Source of the DNA: Aphelenchoides besseyi
Taxonomy: Eukaryota; Nematoda; Chromadorea; Rhabditida; Aphelenchoididae
DNA: 64,000 bases
Direction: 5' to 3'
Assembly (NCBI GenBank): GCA_024699855.1
Contig: JAMPIQ010000002.1
Coordinates: forward strand, 3,658,001 to 3,722,000
The notes beneath the pieces are model-generated. The model saw nothing but the letters and a program-made list of their open reading frames with translations, was not told the origin of the DNA and made no database searches. Made by a program: the position numbers and the translations under genes. Shown here in pieces: positions 23,553-34,963 of this stretch; the stretch's first letter is position 1, and every line of letters starts with the position of its first letter.

Positions 23553-23819
23553 AATGCAGAATTTTGCTCGAAATTCAAGCAGCTAGTAGTTTTTTCTAGA
23601 AGAACATGATCTTTAATCCACGAAAAACCAGACGGAAGAGTTTATCAGTTGTTCAAATAAAACCTCAAATTTGCAACCAAATGGGCGAAATAAGTTGGCA
23701 TAAAGAAATATGGCGTAGTTAGAGCAGAATCGAGCAGAACTAATGAAGAAAACACTTTTACATGCTCGTATAAAACGGAATTGAAGAGCTGCGGATACAC
23801 ATTTTCTAGTACGACCAAC

Positions 23820-25252
23820 ATGAGCACACTTCAATTCTTAACTTTGGGACTATTGACGTTTGTTATTGTAAATGTCGAAGGGGCAGATAAACGGAATGTG
23901 ACCCTCCAACCTTTCCATAATGACAATGGAGTGACCTTAGGGCCCATTGGACTTGGAACACCAAGTTGGTTATTATTCTATTGAAATGTAACTTCGTTGT
24001 TTCAGCTCAATTCATGTATGTAACTCGTTGAAATACGGATGATCAAGAGAAATTCTTGACGATCGTGAGAACGCAAAAAGTTAAAGAATTTAAAGAAAAA
24101 TATCAATTTTCTGCAAAATATCTTATTCTTCCACTTTTTCACGATCCTCAAACATGTTGTTAAGGTACATGCATCTGGACACGACTTCAAGCAGTTTTTT
24201 CCTGATCGATAAGAACTGTAAGACCAACAATTGCCTTCAAAATCGTCATGGTTTTGACACGTACGCAAATCCAAAGATCTCATGAACAAACTGATTTTAG
24301 CAAAAAGTCGTCGACCTTCAGACAAATCGGATACATTCCCTATTTTGTTAATTACAACGGCAGCATCTCCACCGGTTATGTTGCAACTGATTGTTTGACT
24401 TCGGTCAGTTCAATCGATTTAACTGCGTTTAATAATCACAAATTAGCTTGGCATAGAAGGTCGTGAGCCCCGAGTTCCTTTTCCCTTCGTTGATCGTCCT
24501 AGAGGAGTTCTGGCCGAAGCATATGGTGATGGAGTCTTTGGAATCTCGAACGAGCTTTTTTCCCTCTTCAAAGTCTTGAGCTACACACTCGATGAACCGG
24601 TGGCAACGTTTCATATGTCCTTGTACGATTGCTTTCAATATTTCAATTATCACAGCGTTTCAGCTACAACTACTCGAGTGCTTCGGGATTCCGTAACTCG
24701 GGACAAGTGACATATGGTGGAAATGACGATTCGTGCACTGATCAATACGTTTATCATCCGACAGCAAAGAACGGCGAATGGATTTTGAACTTCAAACAGT
24801 ATGTTCCAAGACATTCATGAGGCGATTAGCTGAACTGCAGAGTTAAATTCGGAAATGTTGAATTGGAAACCGGCAATGCATTAGTGCGATTAGGACCACA
24901 AAAATTGTACGCTCCATACGCTGCATTTGAGAAGATCATGAGCGTATTGAGAGCACAACGTGACTCGAAGACATCAGAATATTTTGTTGAATGTGCTACG
25001 ATCAATCAGTTGCCTCCGTTGGAAATCACCGTCGATTCAATTCACCATAAAATCCAACCAAACGAATATACGGTACCATCACTGGATGATCGCAGCAAGT
25101 GCATTGTTTTGATAGCTCCAGCAACCGCACAAGTTGGAAGAACTCCATGGATTCTGGGCGACATAATTGCACGAAATCATTGTGTTAAATTCAATGTGAA
25201 AGACAAAACCATTGGATTTGGAGTCCCAATAACCACAGCTTCATCATCATGA
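23820..25252 (+). CDS. Aspartic-protease-like protein with altered active sites (pseudoprotease)
   Basis: ATG at 23820 with a signal peptide (MSTLQFLTLGLLTFVIVNVEG), then GLGTPTQFMYMHLDTTSSS after two short exons and a ~150-nt intron. Where A1 proteases have DTG, this reads DTT. The Cys pair KNCKTNNC, the FDTKKSSTF strand, GDGVFGIS, SGQVTYGG and the final TPWILGDI...DKTIGFG confirm the pepsin fold. At the second active site it reads LETGNALVRL, so Asp is replaced by Glu. The flap YNGS also departs from YGTGS. All exon phases agree, so the gene looks intact but catalytically changed. Likely secreted, perhaps a binder or inhibitor; inferred only. Confidence 0.82.
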
Positions 25253-25917
25253 ATTTTACTGTCAGTTCTCGTGTGAATATAAAGTAATTGCAATCATTGT
25301 TCTTGTTGTCTACTTGAAATGTTTCTCAGAATATGATGACAAGGAATATTTGCACTGGAAGCCGTTAAGCCTCGTGTTCGAAGCCAAGTCATCTCAGTTT
25401 GTTAAGCACCTCTTTATGTTGTAGCCCTTGAGATAATTGTCAAATAAACTACAAGATAGCTAGAGATATTCTAGTTAAGAAACAACGCGAGAACTCAGAA
25501 TCATGATCGTGTTTGTGATCTGTAAATTGCCACATAATTTGCATCAAATTCTGCATGATTCGTAGTTAAAAAAAGCATATTGTGAAAAATATGGTAAATG
25601 TTTTAGCTCATAAATAAAAGAATTGTAAATGGAAGCTATCGACAATACTTTAACAATCGATGAACTACCAATATCTAATAATTCTACTCAAAAAGAGATT
25701 GCGTCACAATATGAATGATTTTGATTTTTTATACTGAAAATATACACTGTGCTTAAAGAGATATCACTGTAATAGTGAATTTTTTAGCTTGTGCATGCGT
25801 GTGATTTTGACCTCTTTTATCAAGGAAATATACACTGTTATTCATGAAAGACCCTTGCGCTAGAAGCCCCATTTATATCTTATTGATGGCAAGTGCATTT
25901 CGATTGAGATCTTCTAT
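25253..25917. other. Intergenic, no gene seen
   Basis: AT-rich stretch between the pseudoprotease and the SL RNA gene. I see no open frame with splice signals. Confidence 0.5.
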
Positions 25918-26017
25918 GTGCCCGGTCAGTGGAGACCAAGCGTTCCAAAATTTGTGCTGTTCGACCACAGTGTTTGGGTCGAAACCTGAGCTAACCTTTA
26001 ACTTGGGTTAATAAACC
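25918..26017 (-). ncRNA. Spliced-leader (SL) RNA gene
   Basis: On the minus strand the transcript starts GGTTTATTAACCCAAG and its 22-nt leader ends TTAAAG at 25996, directly followed by a GT donor (GTTAGC). The C. elegans SL1 leader differs from it by a few bases. Downstream, TTCGACC pairs with GGTCGAA (stem-loop II), then a perfect Sm-binding site AAATTTTGGAA (25943-25953), then a terminal hairpin GGTC-TCCACT-GACC (25924-25937). Leader, donor, stem-loop, Sm site and 3' hairpin are in the order and spacing of nematode SL RNAs, about 100 nt in all. It acts in the nucleus as an Sm snRNP donating the leader to pre-mRNAs. The promoter element upstream is not identifiable by eye. Confidence 0.88.
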
Positions 26018-26619
26018 GACGATGTTGACTGCTCCGTCTCTCTTTAGCTCTTAATCTGCTGGCAAGTCTATGGGTCAAACGGTTTTCAGCAAACACCTTC
26101 TGCTTTCCTTTCACTCTACCGTTTTCTCTGGATCTTTTCTCGATAACGCCGCGAGGCTTTTTGCTTGAGAGCTCTCACAATCCTTCTAGTTGCTGCGTGA
26201 GTGAAAGAGATAGATAGAGAAACAGAACATGAGCTTCGAAAAATGCTTTAGTCAGTGTTTTGTCGAAGTTGTGCGGAACTGCGCGGCGTTTGTTTTAATA
26301 GAACCATTGATACCATAAACGAGATTTTCTATTACTCAACTCAAGAATATATGGTGACATCTAATAGACTTGGGTTTCATCGATAGGTGTAGGAAAGTTA
26401 TTCAACGCTCTTTGTTATTAGTTGTTTCATTGGTGACTCATTTCAAGATAAGCGAACCTTTGTTTCTATCTTGATTTAACAAAGATAATGTTCACATAGT
26501 TTTTTCTGAGTCATCAGATGCTCGAACTTATTTTTGCAAACGATTAGTTGCTATAAGTTTATTTTGGGTCAAATACAATGCTTTATAAACCAGTTCAAAA
26601 TAGAATATGTCAAAATATC

Positions 26620-26918
26620 TCAAGGTTTGATGCAACAGTCCGGGAATTGACACCAATAAGTACATCCCTTGTCGTTGCAGTTATTCATGCAACTAGGAGG
26701 ACAGCACTGAAAATCATATGGACGACTTTTTTGTATCACATTCCGAAATCTGTGGACTGCACCTAAATACTTGAATTTCAAAGATTGACACTTGAATAAA
26801 AGTACGTACCGCTTTTGCCACGGTATATTTCTTGCTTAATACTGTCATCTGAGTTCATGTAAAACGATGAGACAGAAGCTGCAAGCAGAATGAATACAAC
26901 AAAGAAAAGTAACTTCAT
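26620..26918 (-). CDS. Small secreted cysteine-rich peptide (8 Cys)
   Basis: Two exons, 26918-26810 and 26762-26620, joined by a 47-nt intron in phase 1; 83 residues. A strong signal peptide (MKLLFFVVFILLAASVSS) is followed by a ~38-residue pro-region with basic residues (GKSGAVHRFRNVIQKSR) and a C-terminal Cys domain with pattern CC-x3-C-x3-C-x4-C-x3-C-x4-CC, ending CCIKP and stop. The layout (signal, basic pro-region, compact disulphide-rich end) resembles secreted defence, venom-like or signalling peptides of many animals, but I recognise no family. It sits between the SL RNA gene and a pseudoprotease gene. The start is decided by the signal peptide. It is too short per exon to be found by simple ORF scans. 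Confidence 0.72.
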
Positions 26919-27557
26919 TTCACAATTAGAAGTCGGTAGTGGCACTGAAACCCTGGTGTGTGAATAGCAACAACTTTTGTTTTATAGAATTATTTCGATA
27001 TTCTCGCAATTTCGACTTCAAATACCATTTTGTTTTGATCCAAAAAATAAATTTAAGAGCAAATGGCATCTTAAGAAAAGTGTTTTCTTGAACTTCTTCA
27101 ATGATCCCACCGATTGAAATTCCCAATAACCTTTCACTTATTTTCCTATGATTCATTGTCGGTTATTTTGAATTGTCAACAAATGAACCATAAAACACAT
27201 TCTTCTTTGACGTTAAACATTACGACTCCGAAACCCATCGAAATTTGTCAACTTAATCTTTCGAAGTGCAACGTCTATGAAGAATGTTGATAGAAGGCGT
27301 ATGCTGAAAACCCGGAAATCTTTTTTTGTACTCCAGATCACTTCGACTCTTCTTTTCATTTGTTTGAAGGCGTATGTCAAACGGACGACGGTGATATCGA
27401 TAAAAAAAGCAATAGGACCAACTGATAATGCGTCCAACTTGTTCAATTAATTAGTTGCTTAATCACTCCAAACGTACAACAAAGGAATTTATTACGTTTC
27501 AAGACGAAGATGAGATTATTGTAAAACAGCAAAATACGTTGGAAATGGACGGTTCGT
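26919..27557. other. Intergenic, no gene seen
   Basis: Open frames at 26926-27156 and 27213-27446 (minus) lack splice continuity and do not resemble the neighbours. Probably promoter of the Cys-rich peptide gene and 3' flank of the protease-like gene. Confidence 0.45.
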
Positions 27558-28988
27558 TTAGAATCGAAGCAACTGAGCCAAAGCAGTGATGAGAACAACA
27601 GAAGCACCCATCATCGCAGCAGAGTTTTTGCCGACGTGTTTGCCGACTCCAATTTGCCTAAAATGCGAAATTTGTAGTCGCAAAAAACACAACTAACCAT
27701 TTGGTTTGATCATCGCTCTTGCCGTCAAGAACATAGCAATTTTGCTTCAAGAACGGTACTCCCAAAACGACTCCGGCCGCATCACTCTCTACAGTTGCAT
27801 GAACTTTGACTATGAACTTGTTGTCCGAGGTCTTTTCGGTGAAGTCCGCAGGGTTCAAAACATAGGTGTCGCTTCCAAGCGTGAAAGTAATCTTCTTCAA
27901 TTTGTTTGCGTCGCCAACCAATTTGGTGTTCGGGTCGATCTGCGCATCTTTCACCAAGAGATTATATTGTTCTGTTGGAATTCCAATTGTGTTGTCGTGG
28001 ATATTGAACTGAACTTTACTGTCGACTGATTTGCCATCAACTTCCACTCTAAAGTCAATCAGTTGTTTTGTTACTTCCATTAAAATACTTTGAATTTCCA
28101 ATTCGCCAGTGACCATCAACGATGCCGTAGAATTTCGCAGCGTTGCACTTGTCATGACCGTTTCGTCCAATCAACACGTTTCCAGCGGAGTCGTCGCGGT
28201 AGATCGTCAAGTACTTTTCGGGACCAAGATTGCGAAGATTCTGGAAGCCGGCAAATTGGTTTCCAATGCCCAAACTGAATTCACCATCAAATGTGTTCGA
28301 AATAGAAGTTTCTTAAAAGCAAACTCGAATGTTCGCAACAACCACAAAACTTACTATCATTAATCGATCCGAAAGTGGCATCCATCTTTGCGGTGCCAAG
28401 CTGAAAACTTGTTTGGTCAGTGGTATGCAATACAACTTCTTTACTCACAGTGATTTGGTCTTTGAAGAGATTTCCTTTAACTGATCCCGCGTTCCATGCA
28501 CCCAAATTGGTACCTCCTTCTTGATAGAGAGAAGCAGGTGCAGGAGTACTGAAGTTGAAATTATTTGTAGATGCTAATGTTGTAAAAAAGACCTACCGAC
28601 AAGCCGTATTAGCACAGCTTTTCCCTAAAAATTTGTATTGTCGGATGTTTGATGGTGGTAACTACTAACCGAAAACGTATGTTGTGTCAAAACCGCTGCT
28701 AAGATCCGATTCGAGAACGAAGTGCGTTTTGATAGTCGCGGGATTCGTTGCACCAAAAACGATGTTGATAAATTGATCAGCTACAAGAAAATAATTTCAC
28801 AGTTGATTGACAAAATGTAAATTACAAGTTGGGACGTCGATCACTTTCTTTGCGTCGTCAAGTTGAGAATTAACAGCACCATTTCCTGTACTCACATACG
28901 CTACCAACTTCTGCACATCATCCTGAGTTGGTGCCGAGTGTCCCAAAACCAAAAGAAGAGAAAATACGGCGCTTGTTAGTCGCAACAT
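27558..28988 (-). CDS. Aspartic-protease-like protein without catalytic Asp, GPI-anchor-like C-terminus
   Basis: ATG at 28988 gives a signal peptide (MLRLTSAVFSLLLVLGHSA). Minus-strand exons follow with 38-60 nt introns. The N-lobe reads DQFINIVFGATNPATIKTHF then VLESDLSSGFDTTYVFG, where VLDTGSSNLWV would be expected, so the first catalytic Asp-Thr-Gly is lost. Pepsin landmarks persist: GSVKGNLFKDQITV, LGIGNQFAGFQNL, YGIVDGHWRIG and VVLGVPFLKQNCYVLDG. The second site reads FNIHDNTIGIP instead of DTGTS. After DQTKW a last exon encodes GVGKHVGKNSAAMMG and a hydrophobic tail (ASVVLITALAQLLRF), stop at 27558, which looks like a GPI-attachment signal. So a probable cell-surface pseudoprotease; ligand unknown. 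Confidence 0.8.
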
Positions 28989-29724
28989 TATCGACTTTAA
29001 AAATGATCAACCACAATGAAACCAAAGAGCTTTTATTTCAAAGTGAAGAAGCGTCGTCTCGGACTGATTAAAACAGAATGAAAGACTCTAAAACAGGAAC
29101 TCGAGTGGCCTCCTTGATCGTACAATCACAGCTGTACGCTAAGTGTTTTAGGCCGCTGAGAATCGTACCTCTTAATCGATCGTTTTCACGGCCACACCTT
29201 CTTTTTCGAAAGAAAAATGGGCGTAAAGAATCTTCCGCCACCTATCATAACCTTTAACTGATGATTCACCTAACAAACAAACTTAATCACGACAGTTTTC
29301 GTCATCGGTATGAACGTTCAGTCCAATTCACAGCTTCAAATTGTGCTGCAGTGATGGGTGTTTTCAAGCAATCCAAAGCCTAAGGGTTCACGTCATCGAC
29401 GAAACTAGAGCAACTGATTACCAGCTAACTAATAATCAATCCTAATGACTCGTAGCATTCCATTTTTGTCAACTAATCTTCTGTTTGTTCTTCTCAAACT
29501 TCGAATAACCAACTGAGTCATCACATATCAGTTCTGATTGGTCAATCATCAACCATTAACCGAAATAATTTGGTCCTCAAATATTGGAGAAACGTAGTTT
29601 TCTGTGTTGTAAATCAAGAGATCAGAAATGCAAAGTTTTTATTGATATGATATCAATTATTAAGTATAAATCCTATTGGCTAAATTTCATAAACTAAGTA
29701 GAAGTTTAGATCAACGGGCATCGT
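28989..29724. other. Intergenic, no gene seen
   Basis: Holds the promoter of the minus-strand protease-like gene and the 3' flank of gcst-1. I see no coding exon or RNA gene. Confidence 0.5.
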
Positions 29725-31319
29725 TTAGTTGCTCTTGGGCTTCATGTAGTAATTGGTCGGATGAAAAGGCAGTTTCTCGACCGTAACAGTAACGGCTTTC
29801 GAGCCAAAATCCACCAGCAGTTCTTTTCCAACTTTTGCGTCTTGAAAATCAACGTAACCCATAGCAATGTTCTTGTTCAACGTCGGTGATGGACATCCCG
29901 AAGTTACGAAGCCGACTGCTGCTTTGTCTTTTGGATCGCTTATCGGTAATTTGCCTAAAGTTTGCATTTGCATAGACTTTCAATTCCAACAAACTTCGCG
30001 GTGGTCGACCTTCAGTGCTCACCAATCCAACACGTTTCTTTGGCATCTTCTTTTCCTTGATTTGTTGAACGATTTGTTCAGCTCCTGGAAAACCCAACGT
30101 TTCACGTCGACGTTTAGCTAAATCAACGATAAAAATTCAATGATGTACAGTACTGCAACTCACCAACAACGAAATTCAATCCGGCTTCAATTGGTGTTGT
30201 GTCGTCGGTGATGTCGTTACCATATAAACACAATCCAGCTTCCAATCGAAGCACATCACGAGCTCCGAGTCCCGCCATTCGCGCGCTTACACGATGAAAA
30301 CTCATGATACGATTCAACAGTTCCGCTGCGTCGCGAGCAGGAAAACGAATCTGAAAGCACGAATCCAATTGATAATAAAAGCCAAGTCCCAACCTCAAAG
30401 CCATCTTCACCCGTATAACCACAACGTGTAATTCGACAGTCCGAAACACCAAAAACTTTGGCAGTTGCGGTCTGCATAAAATACAATTGTGACAAGTCGA
30501 TGTCGATTTCAGGTTCGAGCAGATATTTGGCTTCAGGTCCTGAAATGCTCCGTCATAACCATCTAGTGTCAAGCACGTTTACCTTGAACTGCAATGAGAC
30601 CACAATTAGAAATCTCTTTTATCTCAACGTCTTTTCCTTTCTTTCGCCATTCATTTGCATTCGACTAAAGACAATTGAAACAAATAAACAATCAGAATAC
30701 CGACCTGTAAATGGTTCAAATCTTTTTCCGTGCAATTAGCGTTGGACACAAGGTAGAGAAACCCTTCGCTCGTTTTGGCAACAACCAAATCGTCTTTGAT
30801 TCCTCCTTTCTCGTTCGTGAAAACACTCAAACACGCATGATTCTCTTCCATACCCTCCAAATCAGCGGGAATCAATGACTCAAGAAATGCAATTCTGAAG
30901 TTGACGAAATTAACTTTAAGAATCCTCGTGCACGGACCCGTCTTTTCCGTGAATTTCAGTTTGAAGCCTAAAACAAAAATGAAGAGAATCAGTGAATTGA
31001 ACTCACATGTGGGACACATCGAAGATACTCACGTGGTTTCGAGTGTGAAGTGTAGATTTGGGTATTGACCTGAAAACAGCAAATGGAAACAGTCGAAGAA
31101 CTCAATCTCACATGTCTCGGTATTGAACGGGCATCGAAAAGCCGGCAAACTCCACAAACTTGGCTCCGTTTTCATTATGAAAGTCGTAGAGACACGTTTT
31201 CTTCCTGAAATCACAAGAAAAAAATACGAATATCGAAATAAAACCAACGCTGCTGCCTTCGAACTCAATCTTCGACCACAAACCAAACGCCCAACGGTTT
31301 GAAACAAATTGCGATGCAT
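29725..31319 (-). CDS. gcst-1: Aminomethyltransferase, glycine cleavage system T-protein
   Basis: ATG at 31319; about nine exons, roughly 400 residues. The N-terminus [20 protein letters not shown] is a mitochondrial targeting peptide. Then [136 protein letters not shown] and [13 protein letters not shown], matching animal AMT along its length. The enzyme transfers the aminomethyl carbon from H-protein lipoate to tetrahydrofolate, releasing ammonia, in the mitochondrial matrix. CTTTTCAG lies just before the ATG, fitting a trans-splice acceptor. lin-52 lies 341 nt upstream on the same strand, so an operon is possible. Confidence 0.95.
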
Positions 31320-31659
31320 TGCTGAAAAGCGAAATCATTGAAAATCGTTCTTGATCGTAAATTCAAAAACACCCATTAGTTCGTAAAAAAGCGACCAGAT
31401 GCCGAGTTTTTGATTGACGATAAGAAAAACGGGGCGACTGATCGAAACGACCAAACGAACGTGGTTTTCTGCCCCCAACTCGTTTTGTGTAATTTCGATC
31501 GGTGAACGTGATCTTCTTGTAACGAAAATTGAAATAGACGATTTGGATGAAAACTGAATACAATCGAGCATCGGAGCTTCTCAAAATTTACAATACGTTT
31601 ATTCAAAGAGATTGAAAAGTGATGGAAATAAACAATCCGGATAACTAGGTTGTGGGGAG

Positions 31660-32281
31660 TTAAGGTTTGAACACGCGAATGAATTTGCCGCGAATACATT
31701 GCTCTTCTGAAACACAATTTTCGTTAAAAACTGCAACCAAAAACGAACCTTGAGCTTGTCCCAACGCACATGCCATGTCTTTGATTCGTCGCAGATATTC
31801 CATGAGCTGATCGGCGGACAGCTGACCCAATTCTAAACGGCAATTAAACTCGGAACTACTGGGTTCAACTCACCATTTACAAGCCGAACATCTTCGGGTT
31901 CTAGTTCGGTTCGGAAGCGATGTGTCTGACGTTTAAAAGGTATGTGTGCCTTAAAATCGATTGAAAACTGGAAATCACTTAAATATAAACTAACCAAGCT
32001 GTCTCTTTCATGCTCTGAAATACAATCGGTTAATATCGCTTCTCAGGTCATAATGCACTAATTATGCACAACTTTGTTGGAGGAAACTTACCCAATGCGC
32101 CAGGGAAAGCAGTACTAACAACCTTGTTGTCGTCCAACTCTTCATTGCAAAGGTACGGAGCAGACGACTGAGCACCAGCTTCTTTTGCGTTCTTATTGTT
32201 GCGATCATCGAGAACGACCTCTTCAGCAACGTTCGGAATGGTTTCCGTTGCATTCGAATATTCCACGGTGGATCTTTTCAT
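31660..32281 (-). CDS. lin-52: LIN-52, DREAM/MuvB complex subunit
   Basis: ATG at 32281; five exons, about 139 residues. A divergent N-terminal exon is followed by a 7-codon mini-exon (EHERDSL), then RTELEPEDVRLVNELGQLSA and DQLMEYLRRIKDMACALG, ending RGKFIRVFKP. This matches the LIN-52 core (human: DIDMLKELGSLTTANLMEKV...RGKFLNIL). LIN-52 binds LIN-9 and the pocket protein to hold the DREAM repressor together, controlling cell-cycle and vulval/germline genes. The usual LxSxExL-type pocket-binding site in the N-terminus is not obvious here. The gene diverges from the zinc-finger gene at 32992 and precedes gcst-1. Confidence 0.85.
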
Positions 32282-32991
32282 TTCATATCCTCGTGTACGT
32301 ATTCAAGAATCTAAAAACCACAGAGTCAACACAAAACCATCAAACACGAAAACGCACAAAACAAAAGAATTGGTTGTAAAATCGATTCAATTAATTAATG
32401 GCACAAATTAAGACTCCGACCACTCAAATCAGCGTTTAAAATCGCCATAAACTCGCGCCATTGAGTCAACACTCACTTCAAACACATGACTCACAATCGT
32501 CGGCTTCTGGTTCCACTGTCCAACCGACCGGCGCCCTACACTCGCGTGCGTATGTGTGTGTATATGCGGACTATTGAGTTGTGCAAGGCACAGGTCCTTC
32601 TGCTCTTCCTCTGCTTTTTTCTCCTCTACGGTCTGCCACTTCGCACCACAACTCGGACATCTTCGCGTCGGGTCCAATCGCGCCAAAACCATTGCCGTGG
32701 TGTTGAATTTGAGATTTGAACGTTTTCTATGGAGAATTTGCGGGAACGAAGATTCGATTGTTGATCTCGTAAGATGATGTTGTAACAACAACAAAAGGGG
32801 ATTGAAAAAGTACAAATTTGATTTCGAAAGATCGTGAATCGTCTTTTGATTCGTGGGTATAAGACCGCATTGTGCACGAAATCTGTTTCCCTTTCGATTG
32901 GCTTTAAAACGAGAGATTTGTTTGTTCGTTTCGATTACGAGTTTCCGTGGGTTTGTTTCTAACCAAAAAATAACATTTCAGTCCGACGAAA
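32282..32991. other. Divergent promoter region, lin-52 and zinc-finger gene
   Basis: A minus-strand frame at 32692-32429 (starting MVLARLDPTRRCPSCGAKWQ, with CxxC) is open but has no clear exon partner. A (CA)n-like ACACACACATACGCACG tract lies near 32541-32565. ACATTTCAG at 32973-32981 precedes the zinc-finger ATG by 10 nt, a trans-splice-type acceptor. Confidence 0.4.
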
Positions 32992-34963
32992 ATGATTCGG
33001 AAGCATCGCAAACCGATAAAAGTCGATCCGGAAGAAGAGTTCGAGCATCCGCCGGTTCTGGAGCCAGAAGCCATCGCGACTGAAGAGATACGATATGAAG
33101 AACAACAACAATACGTGAGTTCTGTTGTTTTTTTTACTTTGTTCACCTCGTTGTTTTCAGCAATCTGTCAATTCGGCCGGTGGTGAAATGTACGAAGAGT
33201 ACGAATACGTGGATGAAAATTCGTATGTCCAAGAGAAAACCGAGCCGAATGTCGTGGAGTTCAATTTCGTCGATCAACACAACGTAACTTGTGGTATTTG
33301 CCAAGCGGTCGTTCGCTACGAAACGTTGTTTAACGACCACATGGTCAATCATCATCCCGAGTATGCGGACTATACGCTCGAAGATGTTCCAAATGACGTT
33401 CGTTCTAACATGTTATCTGGTTGTTATCATTGTATTTCAGAGCTATTATCGACCGTACGATGTCTCCGGTCGTAAACAACGTGCGGCCGGAAATCAGCAG
33501 TACACCGGAGACCCACATCGACCGATTCGATCGACCCGATCTTTGCGTCGTGTATCGCAGATTCGCGTCAACACATCGGAGATGAGTTTAGCGCAATTGG
33601 AAGAAGCGCTTTTGAAGAAGATGGTCGAAAAGATGGGACGAGATATTCCCGTTACACTTGTCGATAAACAACACGCGCAATGTGGCATCTGCAATGCGGT
33701 AAATCGTTCAATTGAACTCACGATCATGACTACCATTCTTCAGGTTTTGTCATTGAATCGAAAATTTGAAGTCGTTCATTTGGTTCGCCATTTCAACGCG
33801 TGGCACCCGTCCGCTCACAAATGCACTGGTGATTGGCTTGAGAAGGCGATGAGCTACTCGCCGCAGGACATGAGTTATTCGATGAAACCGCTGAGTGCAT
33901 TCGATTTTGCGGTAATCGACATGTCCGTTGGAGTGGTCGACAACCTCCAATGTATTTGGTGCGGAATGTTTATGGACGTCAATTCGATTGCAATGCATTT
34001 TCACGAAATTCATCCCGAAGAAGTGGAGGTGCCGAACTGTCGTTTATGTTTACAAGTGAGTAGCTGGAATGAGGTTGTTTCTGACACTTAGATTTAGGAG
34101 TTGGTTGCAAACTCACGTTTTACTGAGAAGTTTGGCGAAGACTTGGGAATCAGTTTACCTGATGAGCATCACTACAAATGTCGTCGTTTCAATGTTACTA
34201 CGAGCAGTGAAAAAGCAATGGATCGTGGTAAGTAAAAGAGAACTGACTGTTGAAATATAAAATTGTAAGCTATTGCACGACACATGAAACGAATCAAAGG
34301 CGGTGATGAAGTCGACGACGAATTAGCAGAGGAGGAAGAAGGGATCGAAGAAGAGGAACAAGTCAGTGGACCGGAACAGTTTGCAAACAGTCGAATGATT
34401 TTCGGTTCGTTGTTTCTAATCGAAATGAAAAACATCAGAATTTAGGGAAACGAAACAAACCTAAACGTCAATTCATTATGCCCGCACTTCGACAAGCGGC
34501 ACCAACGAACAGCAAGTTCATCGAAGCCATCAAGGATTGTCATTGGAAATGTAAAATTTGTAAACAAGACATTTTGGCGGCCGTGATCAGCGCCGGCGCC
34601 ATCAAACATTATCGTTTGAATCATCCGCAAGAACTGGAGAGTATGCAGTTCGAATTGTGCAAAGCTCGTCTCGATCGTGTGAGCAATGGATGTATGGAGT
34701 TTCTAGGTCCCGAAGAGATCGAGTGTTTGGTGTGTGATCTCAACTATCCACTTCATCGACCTTACAACATTTGTCGAGCTATTCGCCATTTGAAGTTGAA
34801 ACATCCGGAACAGATGCCCGAGTACAATCAGACGCTCGAACCGGCTCCACGTACTCGAAAACGGAAGCTACAGCGCACCGTTTCGGACGACATCGAAGAG
34901 GAAGAAGAGACGATCGTCGACGACAACGCGGAAGAAGAAGCAGCGCTTGAAATGGTTGAGTAA
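32992..34963 (+). CDS. Multi-zinc-finger nuclear protein (C2H2-like)
   Basis: ATG at 32992; seven or so exons with ~43-nt introns, about 560 residues. A basic start (MIRKHRKPIKV) and acidic stretch precede at least five Cys2-His2-like modules: CGICQAVVRY...HMVNHHPE, CGICNAVLSLNRK...HFNAWH, CIWCGMFMDVNSIAMHFHEIH, CKICKQDILAAVI...HYRLNH and CLVCDLNYPLHRP...HLKLKHPE. Spacers are longer than in classic Krueppel fingers. The C-terminus has a nuclear-localisation-like TRKRKLQR and a long Glu/Asp run. Probably a DNA- or RNA-binding regulator; I do not recognise the exact family. It is head-to-head with lin-52. Confidence 0.75.

Noticed and set aside
32429..32692. Minus ORF starting MVLARLDPTRRCPSCGAKWQ with a CxxC pair
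   Set aside because: Only one CxxC, followed by low-complexity sequence from a CA-rich tract, and no splice partner; it lies in the lin-52 promoter.
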